Source: Mycobacterium lacus (GTDB lineage Bacteria > Actinomycetota > Actinomycetes > Mycobacteriales > Mycobacteriaceae). Taken from it: a stretch of 64,000 nt of DNA. The stretch spans positions 2,861,952-2,925,951 of the forward strand of contig NZ_AP022581.1 of the NCBI RefSeq assembly GCF_010731535.1, given 5' to 3'. Each line of letters starts with the position of its first letter. The first letter of the stretch is position 1. The position numbers were made by a program, and so were the translations under genes. Of the stretch, positions 10,160 through 21,922 are shown one piece after another. Below the pieces are notes generated by a model. It made no database searches. It was not told the DNA's origin and saw only the letters and a list, made by a program, of their open reading frames with translations.

Positions 10160-11275
10160 ATGCTAGTCGGCATTCCCACGGAGACCAAGAACAACGAATT
10201 CCGGGTGGCCATAACCCCGGCGGGTGTCGCCGAACTGACGCATCGCGGCCATGAGGTGCTGATCCAGTCCGGCGCCGGAGACGGGTCGGCGATCGCCGAC
10301 GCGAAATTCAAGGCGGCGGGCGCCCAACTAGCCAGCACCGCCGAACGGGTGTGGGCCGAGGCCGACCTGGTGCTCAAGGTCAAGGAACCGATGCCGGCCG
10401 AGTACGGCTATCTGCGCTCCGGGCAGACGCTGTTCACCTACCTGCATCTGGCGGCTTCGCGAGCCTGCACCGATGCGCTCTTGGCTTCCGGCGCAACGTC
10501 AATCGCCTACGAGACCGTCCAGACGGCCGACGGCGCATTACCCCTGTTGGCCCCGATGAGCGAGGTCGCCGGCCGGCTCTCCGCGCAGGTCGGGGCCTAC
10601 CACCTGATGCGGACGCACGGCGGGCGCGGTGTGCTCATGGGCGGGGTGCCCGGCGTCAAGCCCGCCGACATCGTCGTGATCGGCGGCGGCACCGTGGGCT
10701 ACAACGCCGCCCGGGTCGCCAGCGGCATGGGTGCGTCCGTCCGGGTTCTCGACGTCAACATCAACAAACTCCGGCTACTCGACGCCGAGTTCGGCGGCCG
10801 CATCAGCACCCGCTACTCGTCGGCGTACGAGCTTCAAGGTGCCGTCAAACGTGCCGACCTGGTGATCGGAGCCGTCCTGGTGCCGGGCGCCAAGGCTCCC
10901 AAGCTGATCTCTAATTCGCTTGTCGCACAAATGAAGCCAGGTGCGGTGCTGGTCGATGTCTCGATCGACCAGGGCGGGTGCTTCGAAGACTCGCGGCCAA
11001 CCACCCACGATCGGCCGACGTTTCACGTGCACGACGCGCTGTTCTACTGCGTGGCGAACATGCCCAGTGCGGTGCCGAAGACGTCGACCTATGCGCTGAC
11101 CAACGCGACGATGCCGTATGTGCTCAAGCTCGCCGACCAGGGTTGGCGTGCGGCATGCCGTTCGGATCCCGCGCTGGCCAAAGGCCTTTCGACGCATGCC
11201 GGTGCGCTGTTGGCGGAGCACGTCGCCGCCGACCTGGATTTGCCATTCGTCGAGCCGGCGAGCTTGCTGGGCTGA
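10160..11275 (+). CDS. ald: L-alanine dehydrogenase
   Basis: The product is 371 residues, the length of M. tuberculosis Ald. It starts MLVGIPTETKNNEFRVAITP and contains the catalytic region TYLHLAASRACTDALL (His/Leu loop) and the NAD-binding DIVVIGGGTVGYNAAR. DVSIDQGGCFEDSRPTTHD, VHDALFYCVANMPSAVP and TYALTNATMPYV follow. It converts L-alanine to pyruvate and ammonia with NAD+, and can run in reverse. The reading frame is intact, unlike the frameshifted gene known from M. bovis. It is divergent to aldR and convergent with the next gene, with 9 bases between stops. The start at 10160 begins at the conserved strand; an ATG at 10124 would overlap the control region. Confidence 0.97.
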   Translation: MLVGIPTETKNNEFRVAITPAGVAELTHRGHEVLIQSGAGDGSAIADAKFKAAGAQLASTAERVWAEADLVLKVKEPMPAEYGYLRSGQTLFTYLHLAASRACTDALLASGATSIAYETVQTADGALPLLAPMSEVAGRLSAQVGAYHLMRTHGGRGVLMGGVPGVKPADIVVIGGGTVGYNAARVASGMGASVRVLDVNINKLRLLDAEFGGRISTRYSSAYELQGAVKRADLVIGAVLVPGAKAPKLISNSLVAQMKPGAVLVDVSIDQGGCFEDSRPTTHDRPTFHVHDALFYCVANMPSAVPKTSTYALTNATMPYVLKLADQGWRAACRSDPALAKGLSTHAGALLAEHVAADLDLPFVEPASLLG

Positions 11276-11284
11276 CGTCAGCGG

Positions 11285-12319
11285 TTACAGGGAGCGAACA
11301 TCGGGGGCCAGCCACGCCACGATGTCGACCGCCGAGCCCGACCGGACCTCCCGGTACGCCGTTCCCGCCCAGAGGTTTGTCCCATGCGGGTCATCCGCGG
11401 CGATCGCCGCGGCCCGTATCGGCTTGGTCATCTGGTTGACCTCGGGATAGCCCAGCGGCGCCACGTGGTCGAGCAGGCGCGTGAAATTGTTCGCCAGCCC
11501 ACGCGCGTACCGACCCGAAAACGCCCTGGTGACCACGGTGGAGTCGAATGCGGGATTCTTCAACGCACCACGGTGTGCAGAGTTGGTGCCGGCTTCGTCG
11601 CTGAGCAGCAGCGCGGTGCCGACCTGCGCGGCCACGGCCCCCCTGCGCAGTGCGGCCGCGACGTCTTCGGCGGTGCCCAGGCCACCCGCCGCGATGAGCG
11701 GGATGTCGTGCGCGCTGCCGATCCGATCCAATAGCTGGTGCAACGATTCCGCGCCGGGTTCCATGTCCGGCGCAAACGTGCCACGGTGCCCGCCGGCAGC
11801 CGGGCCCTGGACGACGAGGCTGTCCGCGCCGGCGGCGATGGCCACCCCGGCCTCATAGGCCGACGTCACGGTGATCGACACCAACAACCCCAGCGCGCTC
11901 AACCGGCGGACGACATCCGGCGGCGGCGCACCGAAGGTGAAAGACACCACCTCGGGCCGAATATCGGCCACCACTTCGAGCTTGCGTTGCCAGTCGTCGT
12001 CGTCGCCGTAGTGCGGCTGGCCCACCTCGACGCGGTAGAACTCGGCGACCTCTTCCAGCTCTTCCGCGTAGTAGTCCAGCTGGACCCAATCGGCGACACT
12101 GGGTTGGGGCACGAACAGGTTGGCCCCGACCGGGCCGGTGGTGGCGGCGCGGGCGGCAGCAATATCGTCGGCGAACTGCTCCGCGCTCAGGTAGCCCCCC
12201 GCGACGAAGCCCAGTCCGCCCGCGTTCGACACCGCCGCCGCCAGGGCCGGGGTGCCCGGGCCGCCGGCCATCGGCGCGCCCACGATGGGCACCGCGATGT
12301 CCCAGAAGCCCAGTACCAT
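11285..12319 (-). CDS. nitronate monooxygenase family FMN protein (Rv2781c type)
   Basis: The product is 344 residues with a TIM-barrel of the 2-nitropropane dioxygenase class. It starts FWDIAVPIVGAPMAGGPGTP. The motif SLVVQGPAAGGHRG is the FMN phosphate/catalytic-His region of class I nitronate monooxygenases, and PLIAAGGLGTAEDVAAAL is the C-terminal phosphate-binding loop. It probably oxidises propionate-3-nitronate-type nitronates with FMN and O2. It sits 4 bases downstream of pepR on the same strand and ends beside ald. Rv2781c is in the same place in M. tuberculosis. Confidence 0.9.
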   Translation of the reverse strand: MVLGFWDIAVPIVGAPMAGGPGTPALAAAVSNAGGLGFVAGGYLSAEQFADDIAAARAATTGPVGANLFVPQPSVADWVQLDYYAEELEEVAEFYRVEVGQPHYGDDDDWQRKLEVVADIRPEVVSFTFGAPPPDVVRRLSALGLLVSITVTSAYEAGVAIAAGADSLVVQGPAAGGHRGTFAPDMEPGAESLHQLLDRIGSAHDIPLIAAGGLGTAEDVAAALRRGAVAAQVGTALLLSDEAGTNSAHRGALKNPAFDSTVVTRAFSGRYARGLANNFTRLLDHVAPLGYPEVNQMTKPIRAAAIAADDPHGTNLWAGTAYREVRSGSAVDIVAWLAPDVRSL

Positions 12320-12323
12320 CGCG

Positions 12324-13640
12324 CTACCCTACCATCGCCCGAAGTTGTTGTGGCAGCGATCGTTTCGAGGTATACGGTCCGAGAACGGCGGCGCCGTAGC
12401 GCCTGCTCAGCACGCGGCGGGCCACGGCGTTGACCTCCTCGACGGTGACCCGCTCGATTTGCTGCAAGGTGTGCTCGATGCCGCGGTGCGCGCCGTAGTT
12501 CAATTCGCTGCGACCCAGCCGGCTCATCCGCGAGCTGGAATCCTCCAGACCGAGCACCAGCCCACCACGCAACGAACCCTTGGCGATGCGGCATTCCTCC
12601 TCGGTGATGCCGTCGCGTGCCACCGATTCGAGCACCTCGGCGGTCACCCGCATGACGTCGGCGAAGCGTTCGGGCAGGCAGGCGGCATACACCGAGAGCG
12701 CTCCGCTGTCGGCGAAGATGTCCAGCGTGGAGTAGACCGAGTAAGCCAGCCCGCGGGTCTCGCGGACCTCTTGGAACAGCCGGGAGCTCAGGCCGCCGCC
12801 CAGCGCGGTGTGCAGGACCGACAACGCCCAGCGATGGCCCCAGGTGCGCCCGGGCGTGCGTACCCCCAACGACACGTGGGTCTGCTCGGCGTCCCGGGTG
12901 CCCAGCGCCAACCCGGGGTTGCCGTTTACCCGGCCCGCTCCTTTGCGCGGCGCGACGGGCCGCCGCCCGCGGACCAGCCGCGGCCCGAAGTGCTGGCGCA
13001 CCAACGCGACCACGTCGTCGTGGTCGACGTTGCCGGCCACCGCGACGACCATCCGCTCCGGTGTGTACCGGCGCACGTGAAACGAGTGCAATTGAGCCCG
13101 CGTCATCGCCGACACGGATTGCGCGCTGCCGATCACCGGGCGGCCCACCGGGTGGTCGCCGAACAACGCCGCCAGGAACATGTCCGCCAACGCATCCTCG
13201 GGGTCGTCGTCGCGCATCGCGATCTCCTCGAGGACGACGTCGCGTTCCAGTTCGACATCGTCGGCGGCACAGCGACCGTTGAGCACCACATCGGCCACCA
13301 GGTCGACGGCCAGCTCCAGATCGCTGTCGAGCACGTGCGCGTAGTAGCAGGTGTGCTCTTTGGCGGTGAACGCGTTGAGCTCCCCGCCGACGGCGTCCAT
13401 GGCCTGTGCGATGTCCACGGCGGTCCGTGTCGGAGTCGACTTGAACAGCAGATGTTCCAGGAAGTGCGCGGCCCCGGCCACCGTGGCACCCTCGTCGCGC
13501 GATCCCACCCCGACCCAGACCCCGACCGACGCCGAGCGCACCGCGGGCAGGTGCTCGGTGACCACCCGCAGGCCGCCGGGCAGCGTGGTGCGACGGACGG
13601 CCGGGGCAGCCCCCGGGTCAGCTGCTGGCCGTCGCGGCAT
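12324..13640 (-). CDS. pepR: M16 family zinc protease
   Basis: The product is 438 residues, equal to Rv2782c. The inverted zinc motif HxxEH is present as HFLEHLLFK near residue 69, with the third ligand region [16 protein letters not shown] further on. [22 protein letters not shown] in the C-terminal half is the typical M16 substrate-cavity motif. The ATG at 13640 starts 23 bases inside the gpsI 3' end, so the two genes overlap and are probably coupled. An M16 peptidase next to polynucleotide phosphorylase is the usual actinobacterial arrangement. Confidence 0.95.
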   Translation of the reverse strand: MPRRPAADPGAAPAVRRTTLPGGLRVVTEHLPAVRSASVGVWVGVGSRDEGATVAGAAHFLEHLLFKSTPTRTAVDIAQAMDAVGGELNAFTAKEHTCYYAHVLDSDLELAVDLVADVVLNGRCAADDVELERDVVLEEIAMRDDDPEDALADMFLAALFGDHPVGRPVIGSAQSVSAMTRAQLHSFHVRRYTPERMVVAVAGNVDHDDVVALVRQHFGPRLVRGRRPVAPRKGAGRVNGNPGLALGTRDAEQTHVSLGVRTPGRTWGHRWALSVLHTALGGGLSSRLFQEVRETRGLAYSVYSTLDIFADSGALSVYAACLPERFADVMRVTAEVLESVARDGITEEECRIAKGSLRGGLVLGLEDSSSRMSRLGRSELNYGAHRGIEHTLQQIERVTVEEVNAVARRVLSRRYGAAVLGPYTSKRSLPQQLRAMVG

Positions 13641-15867
13641 CGGCTGGCGCGGTCCCGGCGGGAGCTGCGGCGCTTGCTTCGTCGACCAGGACGAGCGAGA
13701 TCTTGCCCCGTTTGTCGATGTCGGCGATCTCGACCCGCAGCTTGTCGCCGACGTTGACCACGTCCTCGACCCTCGCGATGCGCTTGCCCTTGCCGAGTTT
13801 GGAGATATGCACCAGACCGTCACGCCCGGGCAGCAGCGAGACGAACGCACCGAAATCGGTTGTCTTGACCACGGTTCCGAGGAACCGCTCCCCCACGGTC
13901 GGCAGCTGCGGGTTGGCGATGGCGTTGATCCTGTCGATCGCCGCCTGCGCCGAGGGCCCGTCGGTGGCGCCGACGAACACCGTGCCGTCGTCCTCGATGG
14001 AGATCTGCGCGCCGGTCTCCTCGGTGATGGCGTTGATGACCTTGCCCTTAGGACCGATGACCTCACCGATCTTGTCCACCGGGACCTTGATGGTGGTCAC
14101 CCGCGGGGCGTATGGGCTCATCTCGTCGGGTGAGTCGATGGCCTCGGCCATGACCTCGAGGATCGTGAGTCGGGCGTCTCTGGCCTGGTCAAGCGCGCCC
14201 GCCAGGACCCTCGAGGGGATCCCGTCGAGCTTGGTGTCCAGTTGCAGCGCGGTGACGAAGTCCTTGGTGCCGGCGACCTTGAAGTCCATGTCGCCGAATG
14301 CGTCCTCGGCGCCCAGGATGTCGGTCAGGGTGACGAAGCGGCGCTCGGTACCCCCATCCGTCTCGACGTCGTCGGAGACCAGGCCCATCGCGATGCCGGC
14401 CACCGGCGCCTTCAGCGGCACTCCGGCGTTGAGTAGCGCCAGCGTGGAGGCACACACCGACCCCATCGAGGTCGAGCCGTTGGAGCCCAGGGCCTCGGAT
14501 ACCTGGCGGATGGCATACGGGAATTCTTCGACGCTCGGCAACACCGGCACCAGTGCGCGCTCCGCTAGCGCGCCATGCCCGATCTCACGCCGCTTGGGCG
14601 AGCCGACCCGGCCGGTCTCGCCGGTGGAGAACGGCGGGAAGTTGTAGTGGTGCATGTACCGCTTGGTCGTCTCCGGCCCGAGCGAGTCGATCTGCTGGGC
14701 CATCTTGACCATGTCGAGCGTGGTCACCCCGAGGATCTGGGTTTCGCCGCGCTCGAACAGCGCGCTGCCGTGGGCCCGTGGAACCACGGCGACCTCGGCC
14801 GACAACGCGCGGATGTCGGTGATACCCCGCCCGTCGATGCGGAAATGGTCGGTGAGGATGCGCTGCCGGACCAGCTTCTTGGTCAGGGAGCGGAACGCCG
14901 CGCCAACCTCCTTTTCCCGGCCCTCGTACGTGTCGGCTAGCCGCTCAAGAACCTGGGTCTTGATCTCGTCGGTGCGCTGGTCGCGTTCGGCCTTGCCGCC
15001 GATGGTCAACGCGGCGGCCAGCTCGTCGGTCGCCACCGCGGCCACCGAGTAGTACACGTCGTCGCCGTAGTCGGGGAACACCGGATAATTGCCGGCTGGC
15101 CTTCCGGCGGCGTCGGCCAGCTCCTGCTGCGCGCCGCACAGCGCGGCAATAAACGGCTTGGCGGCCTCCAGGCCTTGGGCCACAACGCTTTCCGTCGGGG
15201 CCTGGGCGCCGCCGTTGACCAGTTCGATGACGTTTTCGGTGGCCTCGGCCTCGACCATCATGATCGCGACGTCACCACCAACGATCCGGCCCGCCACCAC
15301 CATGTCGAAGACGGCCCGGTCGATCTGCTCCACGGTGGGGAAGCCAACCCAGGTGCCGTCGACGAGCGCCACACGGACACCCCCGATCGGCCCGGAGAAC
15401 GGCAGGCCCCCCAGCTGGGTGGAGGCCGACGCGGCATTGATCGCCAGCACGTCGTACAGATCGTTGGGATCCAGGCTCAGGATGGTCACCACGACCTGGA
15501 TCTCGTTGCGCAGGCCGTCGACGAAGGACGGACGCAGCGGACGGTCGATGAGCCGGGCGGTCAGGATCGCGTCGGTGGACGGCCGGCCTTCACGACGGAA
15601 GAACGAGCCGGGGATACGGCCGGCGGCATACATCCGCTCCTCGACGTCAACCGTGAGCGGGAAGAAGTCGAAGTGCTCCTTGGGGTTCTTGCTGGCGGTG
15701 GTCGCCGACAGCAGCATGTTGTCTTCATCGAGGTAGGCGACCACCGCGCCAGCGGCCTGCAGGGCCAGCCTGCCGGTCTCGAAACGGACGGTGCGGGTGC
15801 CGGAGCTCCCGTTGTCGATGATGGCGGTCGCCTCGAACACGCCCTCTTCAATTTCAGCTACAGACAT
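13618..15867 (-). CDS. gpsI: polyribonucleotide nucleotidyltransferase (PNPase / guanosine pentaphosphate synthetase)
   Basis: The product is 749 residues. Two RNase PH domains are seen, the second with [11 protein letters not shown] and [21 protein letters not shown]. The KH domain is [19 protein letters not shown] (GxxGK loop) and the S1 domain is [20 protein letters not shown], in the standard order. It degrades RNA phosphorolytically from the 3' end. The actinobacterial homologue was described as also making pppGpp, hence the symbol gpsI. The ATG is at 15867. It follows rpsO on the same strand, the common rpsO-pnp order, and overlaps pepR at its 3' end. Confidence 0.97.
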   Translation of the reverse strand: MSVAEIEEGVFEATAIIDNGSSGTRTVRFETGRLALQAAGAVVAYLDEDNMLLSATTASKNPKEHFDFFPLTVDVEERMYAAGRIPGSFFRREGRPSTDAILTARLIDRPLRPSFVDGLRNEIQVVVTILSLDPNDLYDVLAINAASASTQLGGLPFSGPIGGVRVALVDGTWVGFPTVEQIDRAVFDMVVAGRIVGGDVAIMMVEAEATENVIELVNGGAQAPTESVVAQGLEAAKPFIAALCGAQQELADAAGRPAGNYPVFPDYGDDVYYSVAAVATDELAAALTIGGKAERDQRTDEIKTQVLERLADTYEGREKEVGAAFRSLTKKLVRQRILTDHFRIDGRGITDIRALSAEVAVVPRAHGSALFERGETQILGVTTLDMVKMAQQIDSLGPETTKRYMHHYNFPPFSTGETGRVGSPKRREIGHGALAERALVPVLPSVEEFPYAIRQVSEALGSNGSTSMGSVCASTLALLNAGVPLKAPVAGIAMGLVSDDVETDGGTERRFVTLTDILGAEDAFGDMDFKVAGTKDFVTALQLDTKLDGIPSRVLAGALDQARDARLTILEVMAEAIDSPDEMSPYAPRVTTIKVPVDKIGEVIGPKGKVINAITEETGAQISIEDDGTVFVGATDGPSAQAAIDRINAIANPQLPTVGERFLGTVVKTTDFGAFVSLLPGRDGLVHISKLGKGKRIARVEDVVNVGDKLRVEIADIDKRGKISLVLVDEASAAAPAGTAPADAATASS

Positions 15868-16216
15868 GGGTGTCCGTACGGCCTCTCTGGGTTATTCAGC
15901 TGTTTCGCGTGGTCACGCGCGACCGGGGAGGTTTGGTAGACAAGCAAGGCCTGAATGCGGCTACGGCCGTCGATCGAAGCGGCCGACCTTCCCCGGATCC
16001 GGGGAGCCCGGCAGCCACTACCGAAGACCGCCCGATGCAGGCTGGACCGCTCCCTGACATGCATAGTGACTCGCTGGAACGGCGCACGCGGATCTGCGCG
16101 AACCGCACCATTTGCTGGACCGAACCGGCCCAGGACGTCCTCACTCTACACGGGCCAACCCGCGGTTTTGCGAGGACTAGCCGGCAAGGCCGGGATCAAG
16201 GCGCGTGGCGCCAGCG
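15868..16216. other. rpsO-gpsI intergenic region; no gene seen
   Basis: About 350 bases without a convincing gene. In M. tuberculosis the lipoprotein gene lppU lies at this place; nothing with a lipobox can be read here. A short GC hairpin (GCCGGC-AA-GGCCGG type, 16180-16193) just after the rpsO stop could slow or end transcription, but it has no U-tract. The part near 15868 should contain the gpsI leader and promoter. Confidence 0.4.
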
Positions 16217-16486
16217 TCAGCGACGCAGGCCCAGCCGCTCGATCAGCGACCGATACCGCTCCACATCGACCTGCGTGAGGTATTTGACCAACCGCTTGCG
16301 GCGCCCCACCAGCAGCAACAGCCCCCGCCGCGAGTGGTGGTCATGCTTGTGCACCTTGAGGTGCTCGGTCAGGTCCGCGATCCGCTTGGTCAGCAGCGCG
16401 ATCTGCGCCTCGGGGGATCCGGTATCGGTCTCGTGCAGGCCGTAGGAGCGCAGAATCTCCTTCTTCTGCTCGGCTGTCAGCGCCAC
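16217..16486 (-). CDS. rpsO: 30S ribosomal protein S15
   Basis: The product is 89 residues, the family length. It reads [20 protein letters not shown], then [20 protein letters not shown] and [21 protein letters not shown]. This is the full S15 signature with the conserved DTGSPE, HHSRRGL and KRLxYL segments. It binds the central domain of 16S rRNA early in 30S assembly. It lies between ribF and gpsI on the minus strand. Confidence 0.99.
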   Translation of the reverse strand: MALTAEQKKEILRSYGLHETDTGSPEAQIALLTKRIADLTEHLKVHKHDHHSRRGLLLLVGRRKRLVKYLTQVDVERYRSLIERLGLRR

Positions 16487-16585
16487 GAAATGTCTCCATC
16501 GATTGGTCCGCGATCAGGGATCTCACGGCACGGCCACCGCGAACCGCAGCACGCGCCGATGCAGTCTAGCAGGCTGTGCGCGCCC

Positions 16586-17560
16586 TCAATCGGCGGACAG
16601 CAGGGTGCGCGTCCGGTCGGTGTCGGCACCCATCTCGGCGATGAGGTCGCGCACCGAGTCGAACTTCTTCTGGCTGCGGATGCGCGCGACGAAGTCCAAT
16701 GCCACGTGCTGGCCGTACAGGTCGGCGGAGGTATCGAGCACGAACGCCTCCACGGTGCGGGTGCGTCCGGAAAAGGTCGGGTTGGTGCCCACCGACACCG
16801 CGGCCTGATAGCGCTCACCGGGAACGACGGTGCCGGTCGCCGGTCCATGCCCGAGCGCGGTGAACCAGGCGGCGTACACGCCGTCGGCCGGAATCGCCGA
16901 ATACATCGGCGGCGCCACGTTCGCGGTGGGAAAACCCAGCTCGGCGCCCCGACCCTCACCGCGGACCACGACACCTTCGACGCGGTGCGGACGGCCCAGC
17001 GCCTCCGTCGCCGCCTGCATGTCGCCCGCGTCCACGCAGGACCGGATGTAGGTGGACGAAAACGTCACGGTCTCGTTGCTGTGGTGCTCGGACAGCAGTG
17101 ACATCGACTCCACCGCGAACCCGAACCGCTCGCCGGCCCGGCGCAGGGTCGCCACGTTGCCGGCCGCCTTCTTGCCGAAGGTGAAGTTCTCACCCACCAC
17201 GACCTCCACCACATGCAGGTGTTCGACCAGCAGCTCGTGGATGTAGCGGTCCGGCGTGAGCTTCATGAAATCGATGGTGAACGGCATCACCAGGAAGACG
17301 TCGACGCCCAGGTCCTCGACGAGCTCGGCACGTCGGGTCAGTGTCGTCAGCTGCGCGGGGTGACTGCCGGGGTAGACCACTTCCATTGGGTGCGGGTCGA
17401 ACGTCATCAGCACGGTCGGCACATTGTGTGTGTGGCCGGCCTTCACCGCGTGCGCTATCAGCTCGGCATGTCCGCGGTGAACTCCATCGAACACGCCGAC
17501 AGTGAGCACACACCGACCCCAGTCCGTGGGAATCTCGTTCTGTCCCCGCCACCGCTCCAC
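16586..17560 (-). CDS. ribF: bifunctional riboflavin kinase / FAD synthetase
   Basis: The product is 324 residues. The N-terminal FMN adenylyltransferase has VGVFDGVHRGHAELI (the HxGH-like nucleotidyltransferase motif) and SSTYIRSCVDAGDM. The C-terminal riboflavin kinase has GRPHRVEGVVVRGEGRG and LGFPTANVAPP, with the T/N that binds ATP-Mg. It makes FMN and then FAD from riboflavin. It is transcribed toward rpsO and divergent from sirR. In M. tuberculosis a large gene (Rv2787) lies between ribF and sirR; here the gap is under 190 bases and holds no such gene. Confidence 0.96.
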   Translation of the reverse strand: MERWRGQNEIPTDWGRCVLTVGVFDGVHRGHAELIAHAVKAGHTHNVPTVLMTFDPHPMEVVYPGSHPAQLTTLTRRAELVEDLGVDVFLVMPFTIDFMKLTPDRYIHELLVEHLHVVEVVVGENFTFGKKAAGNVATLRRAGERFGFAVESMSLLSEHHSNETVTFSSTYIRSCVDAGDMQAATEALGRPHRVEGVVVRGEGRGAELGFPTANVAPPMYSAIPADGVYAAWFTALGHGPATGTVVPGERYQAAVSVGTNPTFSGRTRTVEAFVLDTSADLYGQHVALDFVARIRSQKKFDSVRDLIAEMGADTDRTRTLLSAD

Positions 17561-17748
17561 GACCGTCAGCCTACGGCGCGGTGCGGCATCCGGGTGCCTG
17601 ATCCACCGGTCTCGCGCGGCCGAGACTGCGGCGCCGCGCGCCGAGACTGCGCACGGGGCGCCCAGGCTGCGTCCACGTCCCCACCGGCCCGCTCGGAACC
17701 GCCGTCACCGCAGACTCGATGGCAGTGGAAGACCTAGACTTTCTCGTT

Positions 17749-18441
17749 GTGAGGGCTGATGAGGAGCCTGGCGGTCTCACCGCGGTTGCCCAGGATTATT
17801 TGAAGGTCATTTGGACCGCCCAAGAGTGGTCAAGGGAGAAGGTCAGCACCAAGATGCTGGCGGAGAAGATCGGGGTGTCCGCCAGCACCGCCTCGGAGTC
17901 CATCCGCCGGCTCGCCGAGCAGGGCCTGGTCGATCACGAGAAATATGGCGCGGTGACGTTGACCGAAGCTGGGCGACGGGCGGCGCTGGCGATGGTGCGC
18001 CGGCACCGGCTGCTGGAGACGTTCCTGGTCAATGAACTCGGCTACGGCTGGGACGAGGTGCACGACGAAGCCGAGGTGCTCGAGCACGCGGTATCGGATC
18101 GCCTGATGGCGAGGATCGACGCCAAGCTGGGGTTCCCACGCCGCGATCCGCACGGCGACCCGATCCCCGCCACCGACGGCCAGGTCCCCACCCCGCCCGC
18201 GCGTCAGCTGTGGGCCTGCGCCGACGGCGACACCGGGACGGTGGCGCGCATCTCCGATTCCGACCCGGAGATGCTGCGCTATTTCGACAGCGTCGGGATC
18301 AACCTGGATTCGCGGCTGCGGGTGCTGACCAGGCGCGAATTCGCCGGCATGGTGTCGGTGGCGATCGAATCGGCCGACGGCGCCGCGACCACCGTCGAGT
18401 TGGGCAGCCCGGCCGCCCAGGCGATCTGGGTGGTGGCCTGA
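17749..18441 (+). CDS. sirR: DtxR-family metal-dependent repressor
   Basis: The product is 230 residues. Helix-turn-helix: VSTKMLAEKIGVSASTASESIRRL. The metal and dimerisation domain contains RRHRLLETFLVNELGYGWDEVHDEAEVLEHAVSD, carrying the His/Glu/Asp ligands of the DtxR/MntR family, and a C-terminal FeoA/SH3-like part (QLWACADGDTGTVARISD) follows. A GTG at 17749 (VRADEEPGG) is chosen because the known SirR starts MRADEEPG; an in-frame ATG at 17719 would add 10 residues. It would repress metal uptake genes when Mn or Fe is bound. Convergent with fadE21. Confidence 0.92.
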   Translation: MRADEEPGGLTAVAQDYLKVIWTAQEWSREKVSTKMLAEKIGVSASTASESIRRLAEQGLVDHEKYGAVTLTEAGRRAALAMVRRHRLLETFLVNELGYGWDEVHDEAEVLEHAVSDRLMARIDAKLGFPRRDPHGDPIPATDGQVPTPPARQLWACADGDTGTVARISDSDPEMLRYFDSVGINLDSRLRVLTRREFAGMVSVAIESADGAATTVELGSPAAQAIWVVA

Positions 18442-18453
18442 CGCGGCGATTCC

Positions 18454-18515
18454 TCGCGCGAACGTAACGGCTGCGTTTTCTTGCGAGGTTCTTCGCAGCC
18501 CGGTTACGCTCGCGA
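18454..18515. terminator. inverted repeat between convergent sirR and fadE21
   Basis: The left arm (18454-18475, TCGCGCGAACGTAACGGCTG..) and right arm (18494-18515) are imperfect inverted repeats with about 18 of 22 pairs, around a T-rich loop (TTTTCTTGCGAGG). Placed between two facing stops, it could act as a bidirectional terminator. Mycobacterial terminators often lack long U-tracts, so this is plausible but unproven. Confidence 0.5.
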
Positions 18516-18522
18516 AGCTGGC

Positions 18523-19764
<1,242 letters not shown>

Positions 19765-19777
19765 GGCGTTTCGGCCC

Positions 19778-20980
19778 CTAACGTCCGGCCCGCTGGTAGG
19801 CGGTGACGACGGCCGCGCCGCCCAGCCCGATGTTGTGTTGCAGTGCTGCGGTGACGTTGTCGACCTGGCGCTTGTCGGCGGTACCGCGCAACTGCCAGGT
19901 CAGTTCGCAGCACTGGGCCAAACCGGTCGCACCCAGTGGGTGCCCCTTGGAGATCAGGCCGCCGGACGGGTTGACGACCCACCGTCCGCCGTAGGTGGTC
20001 TGGTTGTCGTCGATGAGCTTCGGCGCCTCGCCTTCACCGCACAGGCCCAGCGCCTCGTACAGCAGCAACTCGTTGGCAGAGAAGCAATCGTGCAGCTCGA
20101 TCACTTCGAAGTCCTCGGGGCCGAGCCCGGATTGGTGGTAAACCTGTTGGGCGGCTTGCACATTCATGTCGTATCCGATGATGTTGCGGGCGCTGCCATC
20201 GAAGGTGGAGGCGAAGTCGGTGGCCATCGCCTGCCCGACGATCTCCACTGCCTGCCCGGAAAGGTCGCGCCGGGTCACATAGTCCTCGCTGGCGAGCACC
20301 ACCGCGGCCGAGCCGTCGGAGGTGGGCGAGCACTGCAGTTTGGTGAGCGGGTCGGAGATCATCTTCGCGGCCAGGATGTCGTCGAGGGTGTACTCGTCCT
20401 GGAATTGCGCGTACGGGTTGTTGACGGAGTGCTTGTGGTTCTTGTAGCCGATCTTCGCGAAATGTTCGGCGGTGGTGCCGTAGTTCCTCATGTGCTCGCG
20501 GCCGGCGGCCCCGAACATCCACGGCGCCACCGGAAAGGCGAACTCGTCGATCTCGGCCAACGCCTTCACGTGCCTGCCCAGGGGCGATTCGCGGTCGTCG
20601 GCGCCACCGCCGAGCGCTCCGGGCCGCATCTTCTCGAAGCCCAGCGCGAGCACGCAATCGGCCAGCCCGCCGCGGATGGCCTGCGCACCGAGGAACAGCG
20701 CCGTGGATCCGGTGGAGCAGTTGTTGTTGACGTTGACGATCGGGATGCCCGTCATGCCGAGTTCGTAAAGGGCGCGCTGGCCGCAGGTGGAATCGCCCGC
20801 GACGTAGCCGACGTAGCCCTGCTCGATCTCGGTGTAGTCGATCCCGGCGTCGGTGAGCGCCTTGGTGCCGGACTCCTTGGCCATCTGCGGGTAGTCCCAG
20901 CCTTCGCGGCGGCCGGGCTTCTCGAACTTCGTCATGCCAACGCCGACGACGTAAACCTTGTTAGGCATCTTGCGAGACAT
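19778..20980 (-). CDS. ltp1: thiolase-like lipid-transfer protein Ltp1
   Basis: The product is 400 residues of the SCP2-thiolase class. It starts [18 protein letters not shown], with the nucleophile region [19 protein letters not shown] (Cys in NNNCSTGS). The [19 protein letters not shown] segment and C-terminal [19 protein letters not shown] (GHPxGATG) complete the active site. Such proteins act as aldolases or thiolases on steroid or branched acyl-CoA substrates. Its order with fadE21 matches Rv2790c-Rv2789c. The Rv2791c/Rv2792c insertion sequence that follows ltp1 in M. tuberculosis is absent; truB begins after about 50 bases. Confidence 0.94.
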   Translation of the reverse strand: MSRKMPNKVYVVGVGMTKFEKPGRREGWDYPQMAKESGTKALTDAGIDYTEIEQGYVGYVAGDSTCGQRALYELGMTGIPIVNVNNNCSTGSTALFLGAQAIRGGLADCVLALGFEKMRPGALGGGADDRESPLGRHVKALAEIDEFAFPVAPWMFGAAGREHMRNYGTTAEHFAKIGYKNHKHSVNNPYAQFQDEYTLDDILAAKMISDPLTKLQCSPTSDGSAAVVLASEDYVTRRDLSGQAVEIVGQAMATDFASTFDGSARNIIGYDMNVQAAQQVYHQSGLGPEDFEVIELHDCFSANELLLYEALGLCGEGEAPKLIDDNQTTYGGRWVVNPSGGLISKGHPLGATGLAQCCELTWQLRGTADKRQVDNVTAALQHNIGLGGAAVVTAYQRAGR

Positions 20981-21028
20981 AAATGCCCCTTCCGAGTGGC
21001 TCGCGAGCGACCCCGCCCTCAGTGTGCC

Positions 21029-21922
21029 TCACAGCGTGGCTGGCCGGATCACCACCACCGACTTGGTCCGCGAACCCTCGTCACGCAGCAGCACGATCAC
21101 CCGTCCGTCGGCGTCGGTGGCGGCATAGACGCCGGCGATACCGGCGGGGGAAAGCGGCCGGCCGTGGCCCGCGGCCTGGGCCTCCTCGGCGGTGAGGTCG
21201 CGGCGGGGAAACATCAGCAGGCACGCTTCGTCGAGGCTCAGGCTCAACCGTGGCCGCTTCGCCAGGTCGTCCAGTGACCACGCCTGGTCCAGGGTGAAGT
21301 GGCCGACGCGGGTACGTCGCAACGACGTCACATGGCCGCCCACCCCGAGGGCGTCGCCGAGGTCGCGGGCCAGAGCGCGGATGTAGGTTCCCGATGAGCA
21401 GTCCACTTCGACGTCGAGGTCGACCAGCCGATCGTGGGGACGTGTGGCCAGCAACTCGAACCGGTCGATGCGTACCGGGCGTGCCTCGAGGTCGACGGGC
21501 TGACCCTCGCGGGCCAGCCGGTAGGCGCGACGACCGCCGACCTTGATCGCGCTGACCGCCGACGGCACCTGGCTGATGTCACCGCGCAGCCGGGCCATCG
21601 CGGCGACGATCGCCTCGGCTGTCAGGTGCTCAGCCGAAACAGACTGCAGGAGCTCACCTTCGGCGTCCTCGGTGGACGTGCGCTGGCCCAGCCGGACGGT
21701 GGCAGCATACGACTTGGAGGCCCCGGTCAGCAGGCCGAGGATCTTGGTGGCACGGTCGATCCCGATCACCAGCACACCGGTGGCCATCGGGTCCAGCGTC
21801 CCGGCGTGTCCTACCCTGCGGGTGGAAAAGATTCGGCGGCACCGCGTCACGACGTCGTGACTGGTCATTCCGGCGGGCTTGTCGACGACGACGATTCCTG
21901 GGCCGCTAGGGCTTTCGCTCAT
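21029..21922 (-). CDS. truB: tRNA pseudouridine(55) synthase
   Basis: The product is 297 residues. [19 protein letters not shown] opens the protein, and the catalytic motif [17 protein letters not shown] holds the active-site Asp (GTLDP). [20 protein letters not shown] and [17 protein letters not shown] follow, all TruB signatures. It makes pseudouridine 55 in the T-loop of tRNAs. The ATG at 21922 overlaps the pptT stop by 4 bases. Placement after pptT and the phosphoesterase gene is the M. tuberculosis order (Rv2793c-Rv2795c). Confidence 0.97.
   Translation of the reverse strand: MSESPSGPGIVVVDKPAGMTSHDVVTRCRRIFSTRRVGHAGTLDPMATGVLVIGIDRATKILGLLTGASKSYAATVRLGQRTSTEDAEGELLQSVSAEHLTAEAIVAAMARLRGDISQVPSAVSAIKVGGRRAYRLAREGQPVDLEARPVRIDRFELLATRPHDRLVDLDVEVDCSSGTYIRALARDLGDALGVGGHVTSLRRTRVGHFTLDQAWSLDDLAKRPRLSLSLDEACLLMFPRRDLTAEEAQAAGHGRPLSPAGIAGVYAATDADGRVIVLLRDEGSRTKSVVVIRPATL

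Noticed and set aside
12324..14066. A 580-codon frame extending pepR upstream into gpsI
   Set aside because: The upstream part is Arg/Ser-rich antiphase sequence of gpsI. The M16 protein starts at 13640 with the family length.
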